A stretch of DNA of 64,000 nucleotides from Mycobacterium haemophilum DSM 44634 (GCF_000340435.2 NZ_CP011883.2:62001-126000), one strand, 5' to 3'; shown: positions 18,053 through 26,928, numbered from the stretch's first letter. Notes: generated by a model not told the origin, from the letters alone. Program-made: numbers and translations.

Positions 18053-18295
18053 TCACGGCTGACTTCCAACGAAGTTCAAATCTGAAGCGTTCGTGAGACA
18101 CGCCGATGCGCCTACGCGGCAGCCAGACTTGTGAGTGAACTCTTTGGGTGCCTTCGGGTTCAGGTCTAACCCGTTGCCGTGACGACTCTCGCTGGCGTAC
18201 TCGCTGGCGGAAACCCTGTCGCCTAGGGCGTCAGCCATGTCATTCGGAAGCGTAATGCTCAGCTGGCGGGCTGTTCGCACAGTCGACTCCCTCAC
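18053..18295 (-). pseudogene. Remnant of a ribbon-helix-helix (ParD/CC2985-type) antitoxin
   Basis: The first 30 residues (QLSITLPNDMADALGDRVSA then SEYASES) match the N-terminal DNA-binding strand and helix of CC2985-family antitoxins, normally continued by EVIRDGLRAL. Here the sequence diverges after SES into an unrelated tail with scattered Cys, and no toxin gene follows. This fits a frameshifted relic. The 80-codon frame is open, so a short orphan protein cannot be excluded. In M. tuberculosis this spot after dnaB holds the DarTG toxin-antitoxin pair. Confidence 0.5.
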
Positions 18296-18480
18296 ATCGG
18301 TGGGACTTAATCCTGCTCCTATGCTCGTGCTCCACGGCGGGTCAATTCGAGCGACGGCGGAAACGTCCGCCTTGGATCGACACCTATTGTCGGATGTCTC
18401 GCATTATGAGAACAGCGTTTCACAATATGGCAAGTCTTGTTAGTTTCAAGCTGATCATGCGCCGACCAGGGGAGTGCATC

Positions 18481-19293
18481 ATGAACGACGAACGCCGAGC
18501 CGCCTATCCGCACGGGCATCATGAGTCGGTGCTACGCAGTCACCAGCGACGCACGGCGGAGGACTCGGCAAGCTACCTGCTGCCCTACCTGAAGCCGGGG
18601 CTGTCCGTGCTGGACGTCGGATGCGGCCCAGGGACGATCACCGCGGACCTAGCCGCCCGGGTCGCGCCCGGATCGGTAACCGCTGTCGACCAATTCGACG
18701 ACGCTCTCAACGCGGCCCGCGCCGAGGCCCAGCAGCGCAACCTGCCCAACGTTTCGTTTGCGACCGCCGATGTCCACCGACTCGACTTTCCCGACGACGC
18801 ATTCGATGTCGTCCATGCCCACCAGGTACTCCAGCATGTCGACAATCCAGTAGCGGCGCTGCGGGAAATGCGGCGGGTCTGTGTGCCAGGCGGAATCGTG
18901 GCGGCCCGAGATGCCGACTACTCTGGCTTCATCTGGTTCCCGCAGCTGCCGGCGCTAGATTTATGGCGAGACCTCTACCAAAAGGTGGCGCGCGCCAACG
19001 GCGGCGAACCCGATGCCGGCCGGCAGTTATTGTCGTGGGCTTTGGAGGCCGGATTCGACGACATCACGCCTACGGGCAGCCTGTGGTGCTACGCGACGCC
19101 GGCAACCCGCCAATGGTGGGGCGGAATGTGGGCGGACCGGATTCTTCATTCCGGCGTGGCCAAAGAGCTGCTGCAGTTAGGCCTGGCCACTACCGCACAA
19201 CTTAAAGAGATCTCTACAGCATGGCAGGCCTGGGCAGCGGCCCCTAATGGTTGGCTTGTTATCCCGCACGGCGAAATCCTTTGCCGCGCATAA
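18481..19293 (+). CDS. Class I SAM-dependent methyltransferase (UbiE/Methyltransf_11 type)
   Basis: 270 residues from the ATG at 18481 (MNDERRAAYPHGHHESVLRS), preferred over in-frame codons up to 18394 because the family starts there. Motif I VLDVGCGPGTITADLA, the acidic end of strand 2 VTAVDQF, motif II DAFDVVHAHQVLQHVDNP and motif III VPGGIVAARDADYSG define a small-molecule methyltransferase. Downstream is decayed DNA, so it stands alone. The substrate is unknown. Confidence 0.88.
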   Translation: MNDERRAAYPHGHHESVLRSHQRRTAEDSASYLLPYLKPGLSVLDVGCGPGTITADLAARVAPGSVTAVDQFDDALNAARAEAQQRNLPNVSFATADVHRLDFPDDAFDVVHAHQVLQHVDNPVAALREMRRVCVPGGIVAARDADYSGFIWFPQLPALDLWRDLYQKVARANGGEPDAGRQLLSWALEAGFDDITPTGSLWCYATPATRQWWGGMWADRILHSGVAKELLQLGLATTAQLKEISTAWQAWAAAPNGWLVIPHGEILCRA

Positions 19294-19295
19294 GC

Positions 19296-19469
19296 TCACG
19301 AACTGGCAGAGTTGCTGCGTCGATCTAGGTCGTGCAGCGCGGATAAAACGATCTCAGGAAGTTCGTGCATAGGGCTGCGCCCACAATCGGCGAGAAACAG
19401 CTCTGCGTTCGGGAGAGCATTGACCATCAGGTGTGCCTCTGACAAGACCAGCTGCGGGTCTAGACCGAA
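19296..19469 (-). pseudogene. C-terminal fragment of an alpha/beta-hydrolase
   Basis: The minus-strand frame reads FGLDPQLVLSEAHLMVNALP then NAELFLADCGRSPMHELPEI, ending with a stop at 19296. This is the last strand and helix of an alpha/beta-hydrolase (usual pattern LPNAEL..ADCGHSPMHE), with the catalytic His replaced by Arg (CGRSP). There is no start or upstream hydrolase core, so it is a degraded 3' end. Confidence 0.45.
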
Positions 19470-20171
19470 GTTAATTCGGGTTTGGGGTGGATTCGTGGTG
19501 TGATGCCGTCGACTAACGAATTCACCTGCTCAACATACGTATACGGCAGAGATAAAGTAGAAGTGCGTAGCACGCATATCGGAACATGAACGGGGTACCA
19601 CTGACACGCCGAAAGAATCCACGCCACTTACAGTTTCGATGCTGGAAGGAATGGCCTACGTGTGACCATTGCTCCTCAGGAGCTCGGTAGCCAGAACGAT
19701 TCACCCATAAATATAGCAAAAGCCCAGGTGGTAAAACCCTAAAAAGCAAACCGTCGTCCTCAACGACCGGGTGTCCCTCGTCACTTTGCCGGATAGGGAA
19801 TCATCGCTCGAACATGTCGACGGCGCGTGTCTCGACACGGTGATGGCGGCGGCCGCGTCTCTCTAGAAACTTCACCATCCCGGCTGCGCGAGCGCGTTCG
19901 CCAACGCGCCAGTGATCTCTTCCGGCACGCTCGCGCTGGGCTTGTTTGCCTCCGGACCGATTTCTTGCCGGGTGTAAGCCGTTGAGTGCCGCCCAGTATG
20001 ACGGTTAGCTTGGTCATCGACCGAAGAGGCGCATGCCATCTACAAGCCTCGCCTCGAAGCCTCGACGTCGTGAATCGCCATGGGTGTTCGATTCCGCTTA
20101 GCTTCAACGTATTTCGTCGGACGGCGAGCATTTTTGGGGCGGGTGTGGTTCCGGCTTGACGTTGCGCGGGA
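19470..20171. other. Non-coding or decayed stretch
   Basis: I see no gene I can support. Positions about 19480-19760 are noticeably AT-richer than the flanks, and the short open frames show no recognisable domain. It lies between a hydrolase remnant and the MFS gene, in a region that looks eroded. Confidence 0.4.
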
Positions 20172-21413
20172 TCACCGTGTTGCCAAGGTGTCTTCGAGGT
20201 AGCGCGGCTTGCACGCGTAGTACCCTCCTACCAGGAGTGCGGCGACAGTGACCAGTAGAAACCCAAACGACAGCACCCACTCGTCAGTGACATCGTGCAG
20301 GACGCCGAACAGCAGTGGTCCCGCACAGGCGATCAGATATCCGACACCTTGAGTGAAGCCTGACAGCGCAGCTGAGCCGGCCCCGGTGCGGCAGCGGAGA
20401 TTGATCAAGGTCAGCACCGCAGGGAAGGTGGTCGGACCAAGCCCGAGGAAGAGCACCCAGATGATGGTTGCGGTCAGCGGCGCCCACAGCAATCCGGCGA
20501 AACCGAGGAGATAGCAACACGCACAAACGATGACAATCGGAAAAGGGTTCGCCAACCTAACGCACAATGCGGGCGCAACGAGCGCTGCGACGAACCCGAT
20601 GCCCGAGAAAACCGCAACCATCGCGCCGCCGAGCGATTCGCTGCCACCGGCCGATGCCACGATCTCTGGTAACCAGGTGAACAACGTGTACGTAATCAGC
20701 GATGTCATGCCGAACATGAAGGTCAGGCTCCATGCGATTGGCGAGCGCCACACCGGCCCAATCGTTTTCGGTGGCTCGGCGGTGTGATCGCCGGTGTCAT
20801 CGCCACGGCGAGTGATGATGATCGCGGTCCATGGCCCCAGTGCGGCCAGTGGAATCAGCGCCCACACGGCGAGCGACACGCGCCAGCCGTGTGTGTCGGC
20901 GAGCGGCACCGCGGCGGCGGCGGGAATCAGAGTGCCAAGCTGGATGCAGGTGAGGTAGACGGTGCTCATTAGCGCGACCCGATCACCGAAGTACCTCTTG
21001 ATCAGTGGTGGGGTCACGATGTTCCCGATTCCCATGCCGACGAGCGCCAGCGTCGTTAGCGCCAACAGTCCGGTCACGCCGGACATCATTGAGCGGCCGG
21101 CGATGCCTGCTGCCGTCGCGGCAGCCCCGACCAGAGCCATCCGTTCGATCGTGAATCGGCGGCCGAGCGCGGGGGAGGCGAACCCGGCTAATGCGAACAT
21201 GGCGGTCGGCAGCATCCCGAAGATGCCGGTGATGGTGCTGTCGAAGCCGATGTTGTCCGATACCCGTGAAAGCAGGGGTGTCAGCGAGGTGATTGCAGAG
21301 CGTAGGGCAAGCGAGGACAGCACGATCGCCAAGAGGATCATGATTCGCCCGGTAAAGAGCGACTGTCTTGTGATTGGGTCGTGGACCGCCGCAGCCGTTG
21401 TGGCAGTCGTCAT
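20172..21413 (-). CDS. MFS transporter, CynX/NimT family
   Basis: 413 residues from ATG 21413 (MTTATTAAAVHDPITRQSLF), chosen because GAGGAG lies just upstream; ten extra in-frame codons reach 21443. Twelve membrane helices are visible, with the family-typical LRSAITSLTPLLSRVSDNIG near the N-terminus and a GMGIGNIVTPPLIKRYFGDR loop. CynX/NimT members export small anions or nitroimidazoles. It is transcribed divergently from a GntR regulator 78 bp away, which probably represses it. Confidence 0.9.
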   Translation of the reverse strand: MTTATTAAAVHDPITRQSLFTGRIMILLAIVLSSLALRSAITSLTPLLSRVSDNIGFDSTITGIFGMLPTAMFALAGFASPALGRRFTIERMALVGAAATAAGIAGRSMMSGVTGLLALTTLALVGMGIGNIVTPPLIKRYFGDRVALMSTVYLTCIQLGTLIPAAAAVPLADTHGWRVSLAVWALIPLAALGPWTAIIITRRGDDTGDHTAEPPKTIGPVWRSPIAWSLTFMFGMTSLITYTLFTWLPEIVASAGGSESLGGAMVAVFSGIGFVAALVAPALCVRLANPFPIVIVCACCYLLGFAGLLWAPLTATIIWVLFLGLGPTTFPAVLTLINLRCRTGAGSAALSGFTQGVGYLIACAGPLLFGVLHDVTDEWVLSFGFLLVTVAALLVGGYYACKPRYLEDTLATR

Positions 21414-21491
21414 GGGAGCTCCTCGGTGAACGTTGTCCGCCAAATCATTGGATGAATGGATGTATTAGTCAAATTCGGCTAGGATGGGCGC
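21414..21491. promoter_or_regulatory. Divergent promoter region, MFS exporter / GntR regulator
   Basis: A 78-bp gap between opposing starts that must hold both promoters. It is locally AT-rich (ATTGGATGAATGG, TATTAGTCAAATT), unlike either gene. A GntR operator is expected here but I cannot identify a clear palindrome by eye. Confidence 0.4.
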
Positions 21492-22172
21492 GTGCAAGCG
21501 ATTCGCCGCCAGACGCTTATTGCGCAGGTCAGCGACCAGCTGCGCGAAGAGATCACGTCCGGGCGGTGGGTAGTTGGCGACCGCATTCCGGCCGAACCGA
21601 CGCTGTGTGAGATGACCGGGACTGCACGTAACACAGTGCGTGAGGCCGTGCAGGCCCTGGTACACGCGGGAATGCTTGAGCGGCGGCAAGGGTCGGGCAC
21701 GTACGTCATTTCCGACGACGAGCACGGCGGCGCGCTCGCTGGATACTTCGCGGCCGCCCGTGAGCGTGACCTCTTGGAATTGCGTGAGGCGGTGGAGGTT
21801 ACCGCCACCGTGCTGGCAGCGCGGCGGCGCGATGACGCCGACATCGGTGAGTTACGTGCCGTGCTCGCCCGGCGAAACGAACTGTGGAGCCGCAGCTCCG
21901 AGATGAAATTTGCCTGTGCTGAGATGATTTCGGTTGACGCGGCGCTGCATCGGGCCATTGTCGCGGCCAGCCATAACGACGTGTATCTGCAGTTCTACGA
22001 CTTATTACTGCCAACGCTACGGCGATCGATGCAGACCCACCCCGTCGGGATCTGCGGATCGTACGAGCCCGAGCACACCGAGTTGGTCGAAGCGGTGGTG
22101 GCCGGTGACCCGCAGCGGGCCGAGGCGGCCGTGCGAGTGTTCATCTCGACACTGCGCGATAGTCGGGGTTGA
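21492..22172 (+). CDS. GntR-family regulator, FCD subfamily, divergent from MFS gene
   Basis: 226 residues from GTG 21492. The winged helix is at residues 5-75 (LREEITSGRWVVGDRIPAEP, TARNTVREAVQALVHAGMLE). The FCD effector domain carries likely metal or carboxylate ligands in DAALHRAIVAASHND. Its back-to-back position with the CynX/NimT exporter suggests it senses the exported compound. Confidence 0.9.
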   Translation: MQAIRRQTLIAQVSDQLREEITSGRWVVGDRIPAEPTLCEMTGTARNTVREAVQALVHAGMLERRQGSGTYVISDDEHGGALAGYFAAARERDLLELREAVEVTATVLAARRRDDADIGELRAVLARRNELWSRSSEMKFACAEMISVDAALHRAIVAASHNDVYLQFYDLLLPTLRRSMQTHPVGICGSYEPEHTELVEAVVAGDPQRAEAAVRVFISTLRDSRG

Positions 22173-22490
22173 AAGAACCTGATTCGCAGTGGCTGGTCGA
22201 CTTCAGCCGACCTGGTCGCGTAGCAGAGCAGTTCATCCTCGGTGTAGGTGCCGAGGATCGCCTGTGAGCCGACGATGATCACTTCTGAGCGCAACATACG
22301 GATGCGTTCCTCATCGGAAATAGTCCGCCCATAGGGGAGACTTCGCGCATCTCGATACCGTCACGGCTGGGCGAACGCCACTGCTTCGGGTTGTTGGACA
22401 TCCACTGGCCGTGGGCTGCGCACCGGTGCCTCATATTCTCGATGTCGACCAGCGCTTCGATCCAGGCGTCAGTGCCGTGTATCGCCGTTG
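22173..22490 (-). pseudogene. Remnant of a nucleotidyltransferase-like (DUF6036/AbiEii-like) protein
   Basis: The readable segment MLRSEVIIVGSQAILGTYTE then DELLCYATRSAEVD resembles the N-terminal nucleotidyltransferase strand of DUF6036-type proteins. The upstream part of the same gene is in another frame (WIEALVDIENMRHRCAAHGQ, then TISDEERIRMLR joining on). The sequence after SAEVD is lost. At least one frameshift plus a 3' deletion make it non-functional. Family assignment is tentative. Confidence 0.4.
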
Positions 22491-22542
22491 GCTGTTAATG
22501 ATCGGTGAATCCGGAAGCCGGATTCTATGTGCCGGGGGCCGT

Positions 22543-22896
22543 TCAGGCGATTCCGAGAACCATGGCTAGAGCGCGCTCGACCTCGCGCATCGTGTTCGGC
22601 CTCAACTTGCCCAGCGGCCGGACCAGCCGACTTTTGGTGATCCCGCGCACTGCCCGACACACAGCGACACTATCCACCTCGACTCCCTCCATTGCGGTGA
22701 TGCGGGGCCGCAATGGCGACAACGTGCGCGAACGTGAAACAGGCACAACTACAACGAGTTCCGATTCAAGGCCGGAGAGGATGTCGTCGACAGAGACCAC
22801 CGCGGCCGGCCGGTGCTTCGCCGGTTCCCCGGCGCGTCCCGCGCCGAGTGCGACCAGCCAAAGTTCTCCGCGCCGTGGATCACTCAATGCCGTCAC
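22543..22896 (-). CDS. MazF-type endoribonuclease toxin (MazF7-like)
   Basis: About 117 residues from GTG 22896 (a TTG at 22887 is an alternative). PRRGELWLVALGAGRAGEPA then KHRPAAVVSVDDI, VVVVPVSRSRTLSPLRPRI and SVAVCRAVRGITKSRLV follow the CcdB/MazF fold and closely resemble M. tuberculosis MazF7. It should cleave specific RNA sites when free. Its start overlaps the antitoxin 3' end by about 17 bp, the classical coupled TA layout. Confidence 0.88.
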   Translation of the reverse strand: MTALSDPRRGELWLVALGAGRAGEPAKHRPAAVVSVDDILSGLESELVVVVPVSRSRTLSPLRPRITAMEGVEVDSVAVCRAVRGITKSRLVRPLGKLRPNTMREVERALAMVLGIA

Positions 22897-23116
22897 CTGC
22901 GGTGGCGTCCCAGTCCAGGTCCTCGTCCTGGACCTCGGGCATTTCTGCGTCGGCCAGGGTGGCCATGCGCTCAGCCTCGAACGCGGCCTGCCGTTCGGCC
23001 TGGTCAGACAGTTCCTCGAGGAGAGCTGCGATTGAGATGCCGCGCTGGCGAGCTTGCGCGGCGAGCCTGTCGCGGGTTGGGAGAGGCACCCGAATCGTCG
23101 TCGTACCAGTAGCCAT
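22880..23116 (-). CDS. MazE-type antitoxin (MazE7-like)
   Basis: 78 residues from ATG 23116 (an ATG three codons upstream, 23125, is also in frame). The N-terminal ribbon-helix-helix (TTTIRVPLPTRDRLAAQARQ then RGISIAALLEELSDQAERQ) and the acidic C-terminal tail (EVQDEDLDWDATAGDGIE), which should wrap the toxin, match MazE7. It neutralises the downstream toxin and probably autoregulates the pair. Confidence 0.87.
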   Translation of the reverse strand: MATGTTTIRVPLPTRDRLAAQARQRGISIAALLEELSDQAERQAAFEAERMATLADAEMPEVQDEDLDWDATAGDGIE

Positions 23117-23414
23117 AAATAACATACTAAACTGTCTACTTTTATAGCGCTATAGAAGTTTAGGCCTAGGCGAACGACGTACCGAGCGTGAATGGCGACT
23201 TGACCCTCGCGCGGAGCGGGGAGACGGTTGGGCAGGAACTGGGCAGCATGTGATTGCCACTCACCCATCAACTCGATGCCAGTTTCCTGGCCATCAGCGC
23301 GGCCGGTGTGCAGAGCAACGAGTAATCGACGCGCGCGGCAAGTGCTACCTCGCCGAGGCAAGACCAAGTCGGCCACTGGCGGATTCCCAGATCGAAGTAG
23401 CCGACTGGCCTTCG
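23117..23414. other. Gap between the mazEF pair and the DsbA-like gene
   Basis: About 298 bp with no frame I trust on either strand. The first 45 bp upstream of mazE are AT-rich (AACATACTAAACTGTC, TTTATAGCGCTATAGAAG). The palindrome CTATAGCGCTATAG-like core near 23143-23154 (TATAGCGCTATA) is a good candidate operator for MazEF autoregulation. Confidence 0.45.
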
Positions 23415-24092
23415 CTACCTGTCGAGAAGCGTGGTGAATGCGCGTTTATCGTAAAGCGCAGCATTAGCATCGATCGAGCCGATCAGCACGGTGGGTACAC
23501 CATCTGGGTGCGCCCGCTGAGCGGTCAGGTACGCCAACTGGGACGCCGTGACCCATTGTTGGTAATTGGTCGCGCGCACTGCATCGCCGAACGCCGGGGA
23601 GTTAAGGGCGGGAATAGAACCGGCGGCACCCAGCAGAAACTCGGTAGTGAACCCGTCTGAACCCTCAACCGGTTGGTGATCGAACAACCACCGGTGGTAG
23701 GCGGGGAAGCCACCTATCTCGACGGAGGCACGAGCGGCGTTGGCGGCCCGCGCCGAACTCTCGCCACCAAGCTTGTCGTCCAACAATGACGCGATCACAT
23801 AGCGCACCTTGATACTGCCTGCGGCAGCCCGTGTCGCCAATTCGGGACCATTGACACGTTCGAAGCGAGCGCAACAAGGACATTGGAAGTCCTCGTACAC
23901 CATGACGGTCTTTGGCGCGTTGGCGTTGCCCACTTCGATGGCCACCCCATCGGGGGCCATCCGAGTAGGAAGAGTGGCCAAGTTATCTCCGGCTGGGGCC
24001 GACGATCCCGGTGGCGCGGATGCCGACGGCGAGCAGCTGACCATGATCGCGGCCAGACATAACACCGCCATCGCCCACGCCGATCGATGCAT
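23415..24092 (-). CDS. DsbA/thioredoxin-fold lipoprotein
   Basis: 225 residues. The lipoprotein signal is at residues 1-20 with lipobox MVSC (Cys20), followed by a Ser/Pro-rich linker. A DsbA_2/thioredoxin_4 domain has the active site FQCPCCARFE (Cys71-Pro-Cys-Cys74), an inserted helical segment, and the cis-Pro region HPDGVPTVLIG. It probably forms or isomerises disulphides in exported proteins. The stop lies 3' of the mazEF region with no overlap. Confidence 0.88.
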   Translation of the reverse strand: MHRSAWAMAVLCLAAIMVSCSPSASAPPGSSAPAGDNLATLPTRMAPDGVAIEVGNANAPKTVMVYEDFQCPCCARFERVNGPELATRAAAGSIKVRYVIASLLDDKLGGESSARAANAARASVEIGGFPAYHRWLFDHQPVEGSDGFTTEFLLGAAGSIPALNSPAFGDAVRATNYQQWVTASQLAYLTAQRAHPDGVPTVLIGSIDANAALYDKRAFTTLLDR

Positions 24093-24324
24093 ACCAACTC
24101 CTTTTATGTCTAGTTCCGTCGACCTGAAAGTCGGCGGCTAATCCGTGGGTTAGGGGTGCTGGACAAGAAGGTGACCGCATGCCTTTGAGCGACAGGGGAC
24201 CGAGCTTATCGTGTAGGCGATCAGGCGTTGCTTTGGGGCGCAGCGCTTCCTTGCAACGCAGGCACCCTCGCCAGATCGGCCGGACCCCACCGTCGGGTAC
24301 CGGCCGCTCCGACTCGTTGGCGCG

Positions 24325-24882
24325 CTAGACGGTGGCGGGCCAGAACAACCCGGCCTCATTGGTGATCTGCGGCGCCTCCGCAAACGGAGCGACCTCCGAC
24401 AACGCAGCCAACGCCGTAGCTGCGTAGGTCTCCATCGCCTCGGCGTCTTGGATCCAGTACTCCTGATACTCCCATTCAAGGTCCGCGATCTCCGCAGAGC
24501 GGAGTCCGAGCACGTTGTCCGCGCTCGCCTCCTCGAACCTAGTCTGGTTCCAGGCGATCGCATCCGGGGGCACCGTCATGTCAAACGCCGTGTCATAGGC
24601 CTGCGCGAGGAGCTTGGTCTGTTCGGCGGTCCGATTGACGTGCCGACTAGCGGCCCACAGCCACTGCGCATACGGCGATGCCGCCGCGGTCATGCGTGTC
24701 GCCGCCGGACCTATCCAGTTTCGCTGCAGCGCCCAAAACACGCCGTCAAACCCGGTAGCTGCCGTATCCAGATCATCCGCCAAAGCTTGCCAATCCTCGG
24801 CGGCGTCATACATCGAGGTCGAGCCCGGACCGTCATACATCTCGTCGGAGACAGTTTCCGGTGGTATCAATCCGAAATACAT
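24325..24882 (-). CDS. PPE-family protein, PPE domain only
   Basis: 185 residues (MYFGLIPPETVSDEMYDGPG). The Pro-Pro-Glu motif is at 8-10, the NWIG turn stands in the WxG position, and SVPP-like VPPDAIAWNQTRFEEA and the C-terminal APFAEAPQITN block are the hallmarks of mycobacterial PPE domains. There is no long C-terminal extension, unlike most M. tuberculosis PPE proteins. It follows the PE gene by 82 bp and should dimerise with it for ESX (type VII) secretion. Confidence 0.9.
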   Translation of the reverse strand: MYFGLIPPETVSDEMYDGPGSTSMYDAAEDWQALADDLDTAATGFDGVFWALQRNWIGPAATRMTAAASPYAQWLWAASRHVNRTAEQTKLLAQAYDTAFDMTVPPDAIAWNQTRFEEASADNVLGLRSAEIADLEWEYQEYWIQDAEAMETYAATALAALSEVAPFAEAPQITNEAGLFWPATV

Positions 24883-24964
24883 CGCTTTGTTCTTTTATTC
24901 TTTCTGCTGGCAGCGACTGCTGCTCGTATTGACGTTTGCTGTGCAGGTGTTGCCATCGACTAAA

Positions 24965-25264
24965 TCAGACAAAGCCCTCGCGATTTTCGGCCTCGGTGTC
25001 CGAATACGCATTTGCGCTGTCCAACAAGGCGGTCGCAAACCGGTCAAGGATCGTCGCGGACTCAGCGCTGATTTCCTGATAGTTCACCGCGTGCTTGGCG
25101 AGGTGCACCGCCACCTTTCTCGACACGCGGTCGGCCGCCGGGGGCACCACACCGATCGTGCGCGGTGCCGCCGCAGCATTGCTGTCAACCGTATGGTTGC
25201 GGACGTGCTCCACCAAAAGCGCCGCTGACTCCATCGCCTCGAGGGCTACGCTCATATAAGGCAT
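24965..25264 (-). CDS. PE-family protein with YxxxE secretion motif
   Basis: 99 residues (MPYMSVALEAMESAALLVEH). It is a helical hairpin with a turn at VVPPAADRVS, and ends with the type VII export signal YSDTE (Tyr-x-x-x-Glu). The canonical Pro-Glu near the N-terminus is degenerate. It is first in a PE-PPE operon. An RBS-like GGAGCGGAG lies about 8 bp upstream of the start. Confidence 0.88.
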   Translation of the reverse strand: MPYMSVALEAMESAALLVEHVRNHTVDSNAAAAPRTIGVVPPAADRVSRKVAVHLAKHAVNYQEISAESATILDRFATALLDSANAYSDTEAENREGFV

Positions 25265-25488
25265 GCCAAACTCCGCTCCTATTCATATTCAAAGAACCCC
25301 GAACAATTGCACGGGGAAAGTCAAGTAACCGTTCGTTTGCGCTCCCGTACCGGCGACGTTGGTGGCACGAAGCGACTGCCGATGCTCACGGTATTGCGAC
25401 GAAGCAATAGGTTAACTTCACGTGAACCGCTGTAGCGTAGCGTGCGAACATTCACGGCGCGAATTCAGCCGGAATTAAATGGTGGTGG
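25265..25488. other. Intergenic, upstream of the PE gene
   Basis: About 220 bp between the CoA-transferase stop and the PE start, AT-richer than the flanks and without coding signal. It probably carries the PE-PPE promoter. Confidence 0.4.
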
Positions 25489-26676
25489 TCATCTCGTGCC
25501 CGTTGCTTGGCTGCGCCGCGCGTCGCGTTTGGCGAGCCAACGGCGGATGTTGGCGCTGTGTTCGCCCAGCCTCGGCGCCCTGGTGCGATAGGTCACCGGT
25601 GTGGCGGACAGCTTGATCGGGCTGGCTACCTGACGGCCGAATCGGCTGTCGCCGTCCTGCGTGTTCTGGATCGGTTGCAGGCCCAGTTGCTCGGCGAATG
25701 TGAACGCTTCGGCGATATTGTTGACCGCTCCCGCGGGAACTCCCACTGCGGTAAGGGCTTTCGTCCAATAATCGGCCGGGTGCGCAGCCAGCGCGCGTTC
25801 GAGGTTCTCGCGCAACGGTACTCGGTTGCGCACGCGCATCTCGTTTGTGAAGAATCGCTCATCCCGCGCCAGCTCGGGGGTGCCCAAGATGTCGCAGAGC
25901 TGACCGAACTGCTTATCGGTTCCTACCGCCAGTACGATCGTGCCGTCACTGGTCACAAAGGTGTCGTACGGAGCGATGCTGAGATGTCCGTTTCCCATCG
26001 CGCGTGGGATCTGTTCGGCCAGAACATAGTTGGCTGATTGGTTGGCTAGCGCGCAGAGCAGCACGGACATCAGGTTGATTTCGACGTGTTGGCCGCGCCC
26101 GGATCGGTCCCGCTCATGCAACGCCGACAGGATGCCTACCGTCGCAAACAACCCCGCTAGGACATCGACGAGGGCTACCCCGGCTTTGGTCGGGGTGTCC
26201 GAATCGGGCCCGGTGATGCTCATCAATCCGCCGAGCGCCTGGACTAGCAGGTCGTAGCCGGCAAGGTGGCGGCCCTCGGCGGTCCCGAAGGCCGAGATAC
26301 TGCAGTACACCAGTGCGGGGTTGACCTTGCGGATCGACGGTTCATCCAGGCCGAACCGCTCCATGGTGCCGGGGCGGAAGTTTTCCACCAGTACGTCGGC
26401 GTGCTCGGCTAAAGTCCTGGCCACCCGAAGGTCCGCTGCGTCGTGCAGGTCGAGCACGATGCTGTGCTTATTCCGATTGACGCCGAGGTAGTAGGCACTT
26501 TCGTCGCCGACGAACGGAGGCCCCCAGGCCCTGGTGTCGTCGCCGTCTGGTCGTTCTACCTTGACGATCTCTGCGCCCAGGTCACCCAGGGTCATCGTGC
26601 AGAACGGCCCCGCGAGTACCCGGGAGAAGTCGGCTACCAGCAGACGCGAAAGCGGCGGAGGTGCCATTCGATTCAC
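25489..26676 (-). CDS. Class III CoA-transferase (CaiB/BaiF family)
   Basis: 395 residues. The N-terminal LLVADFSRVLAGPFCTMTLG, the EIVKVERPDGDDTRAWGPPF block, the catalytic-Asp region HLAGYDLLVQALGGLMSITG and the EINLMSVLLCALANQ motif are diagnostic. It moves CoA between carboxylic acids. The GTG start at 26676 overlaps the stop of the small broken gene upstream (GTGA), showing that the operon was translationally coupled. It probably works with the cyclase-family enzyme on a common carboxylate. Confidence 0.92.
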   Translation of the reverse strand: MNRMAPPPLSRLLVADFSRVLAGPFCTMTLGDLGAEIVKVERPDGDDTRAWGPPFVGDESAYYLGVNRNKHSIVLDLHDAADLRVARTLAEHADVLVENFRPGTMERFGLDEPSIRKVNPALVYCSISAFGTAEGRHLAGYDLLVQALGGLMSITGPDSDTPTKAGVALVDVLAGLFATVGILSALHERDRSGRGQHVEINLMSVLLCALANQSANYVLAEQIPRAMGNGHLSIAPYDTFVTSDGTIVLAVGTDKQFGQLCDILGTPELARDERFFTNEMRVRNRVPLRENLERALAAHPADYWTKALTAVGVPAGAVNNIAEAFTFAEQLGLQPIQNTQDGDSRFGRQVASPIKLSATPVTYRTRAPRLGEHSANIRRWLAKRDARRSQATGTR

Positions 26677-26928
26677 AATCTCTTGGCTGGCGCGAACGCC
26701 GTTGCTGCCGAATTATTTTCGCGTGCCTCGACGGTGGTATCGAACCATATCCGGCGGGCTTGCGGCGCGATCTCGGCGGCGCAGCCGCGAACCGCATCGT
26801 TGACGCGCGCAGAGCAGCAGGACCCGCAGTCGCCGATTGCGGTCACGGTCGCGCGGATCTGCAGCTGTAGCGTGATGGTGTCACGGAGGCCCCGCGGCGG
26901 GATTGGACTCGCGTGTCAGGTTGATCAT
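26673..26928 (-). pseudogene. Broken small gene between cyclase and CoA-transferase
   Basis: An ATG overlaps the cyclase stop (TAATG at 26930-26926) and encodes MINLTRESNPAAGPP, then stops. In the next frame the text continues as LQLQIRATVTAIGDCGSCCS then ARVNDAVRGCAAEIAPQARR, and stops exactly at the GTGA overlap with the CoA-transferase. GDCGSCC...NDAV recalls UGSC-type proteins, weakly. One frameshift and probably an internal deletion inactivate it; overlaps on both sides show it was once a proper operon member. Confidence 0.45.

Noticed and set aside
19781..20131. 116-codon minus-strand frame
   Set aside because: Arg/Ser-rich translation with no domain; it looks like decayed DNA rather than a gene.
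22903..23376. Upstream extension of the MazF frame (Met at 23376)
   Set aside because: The extension overlaps mazE and lacks similarity; MazF proteins begin near PRRGELW.
24150..24563. 137-codon minus-strand frame overlapping the PPE 3' end
   Set aside because: Arg-rich shadow of the PPE gene with no recognisable fold.
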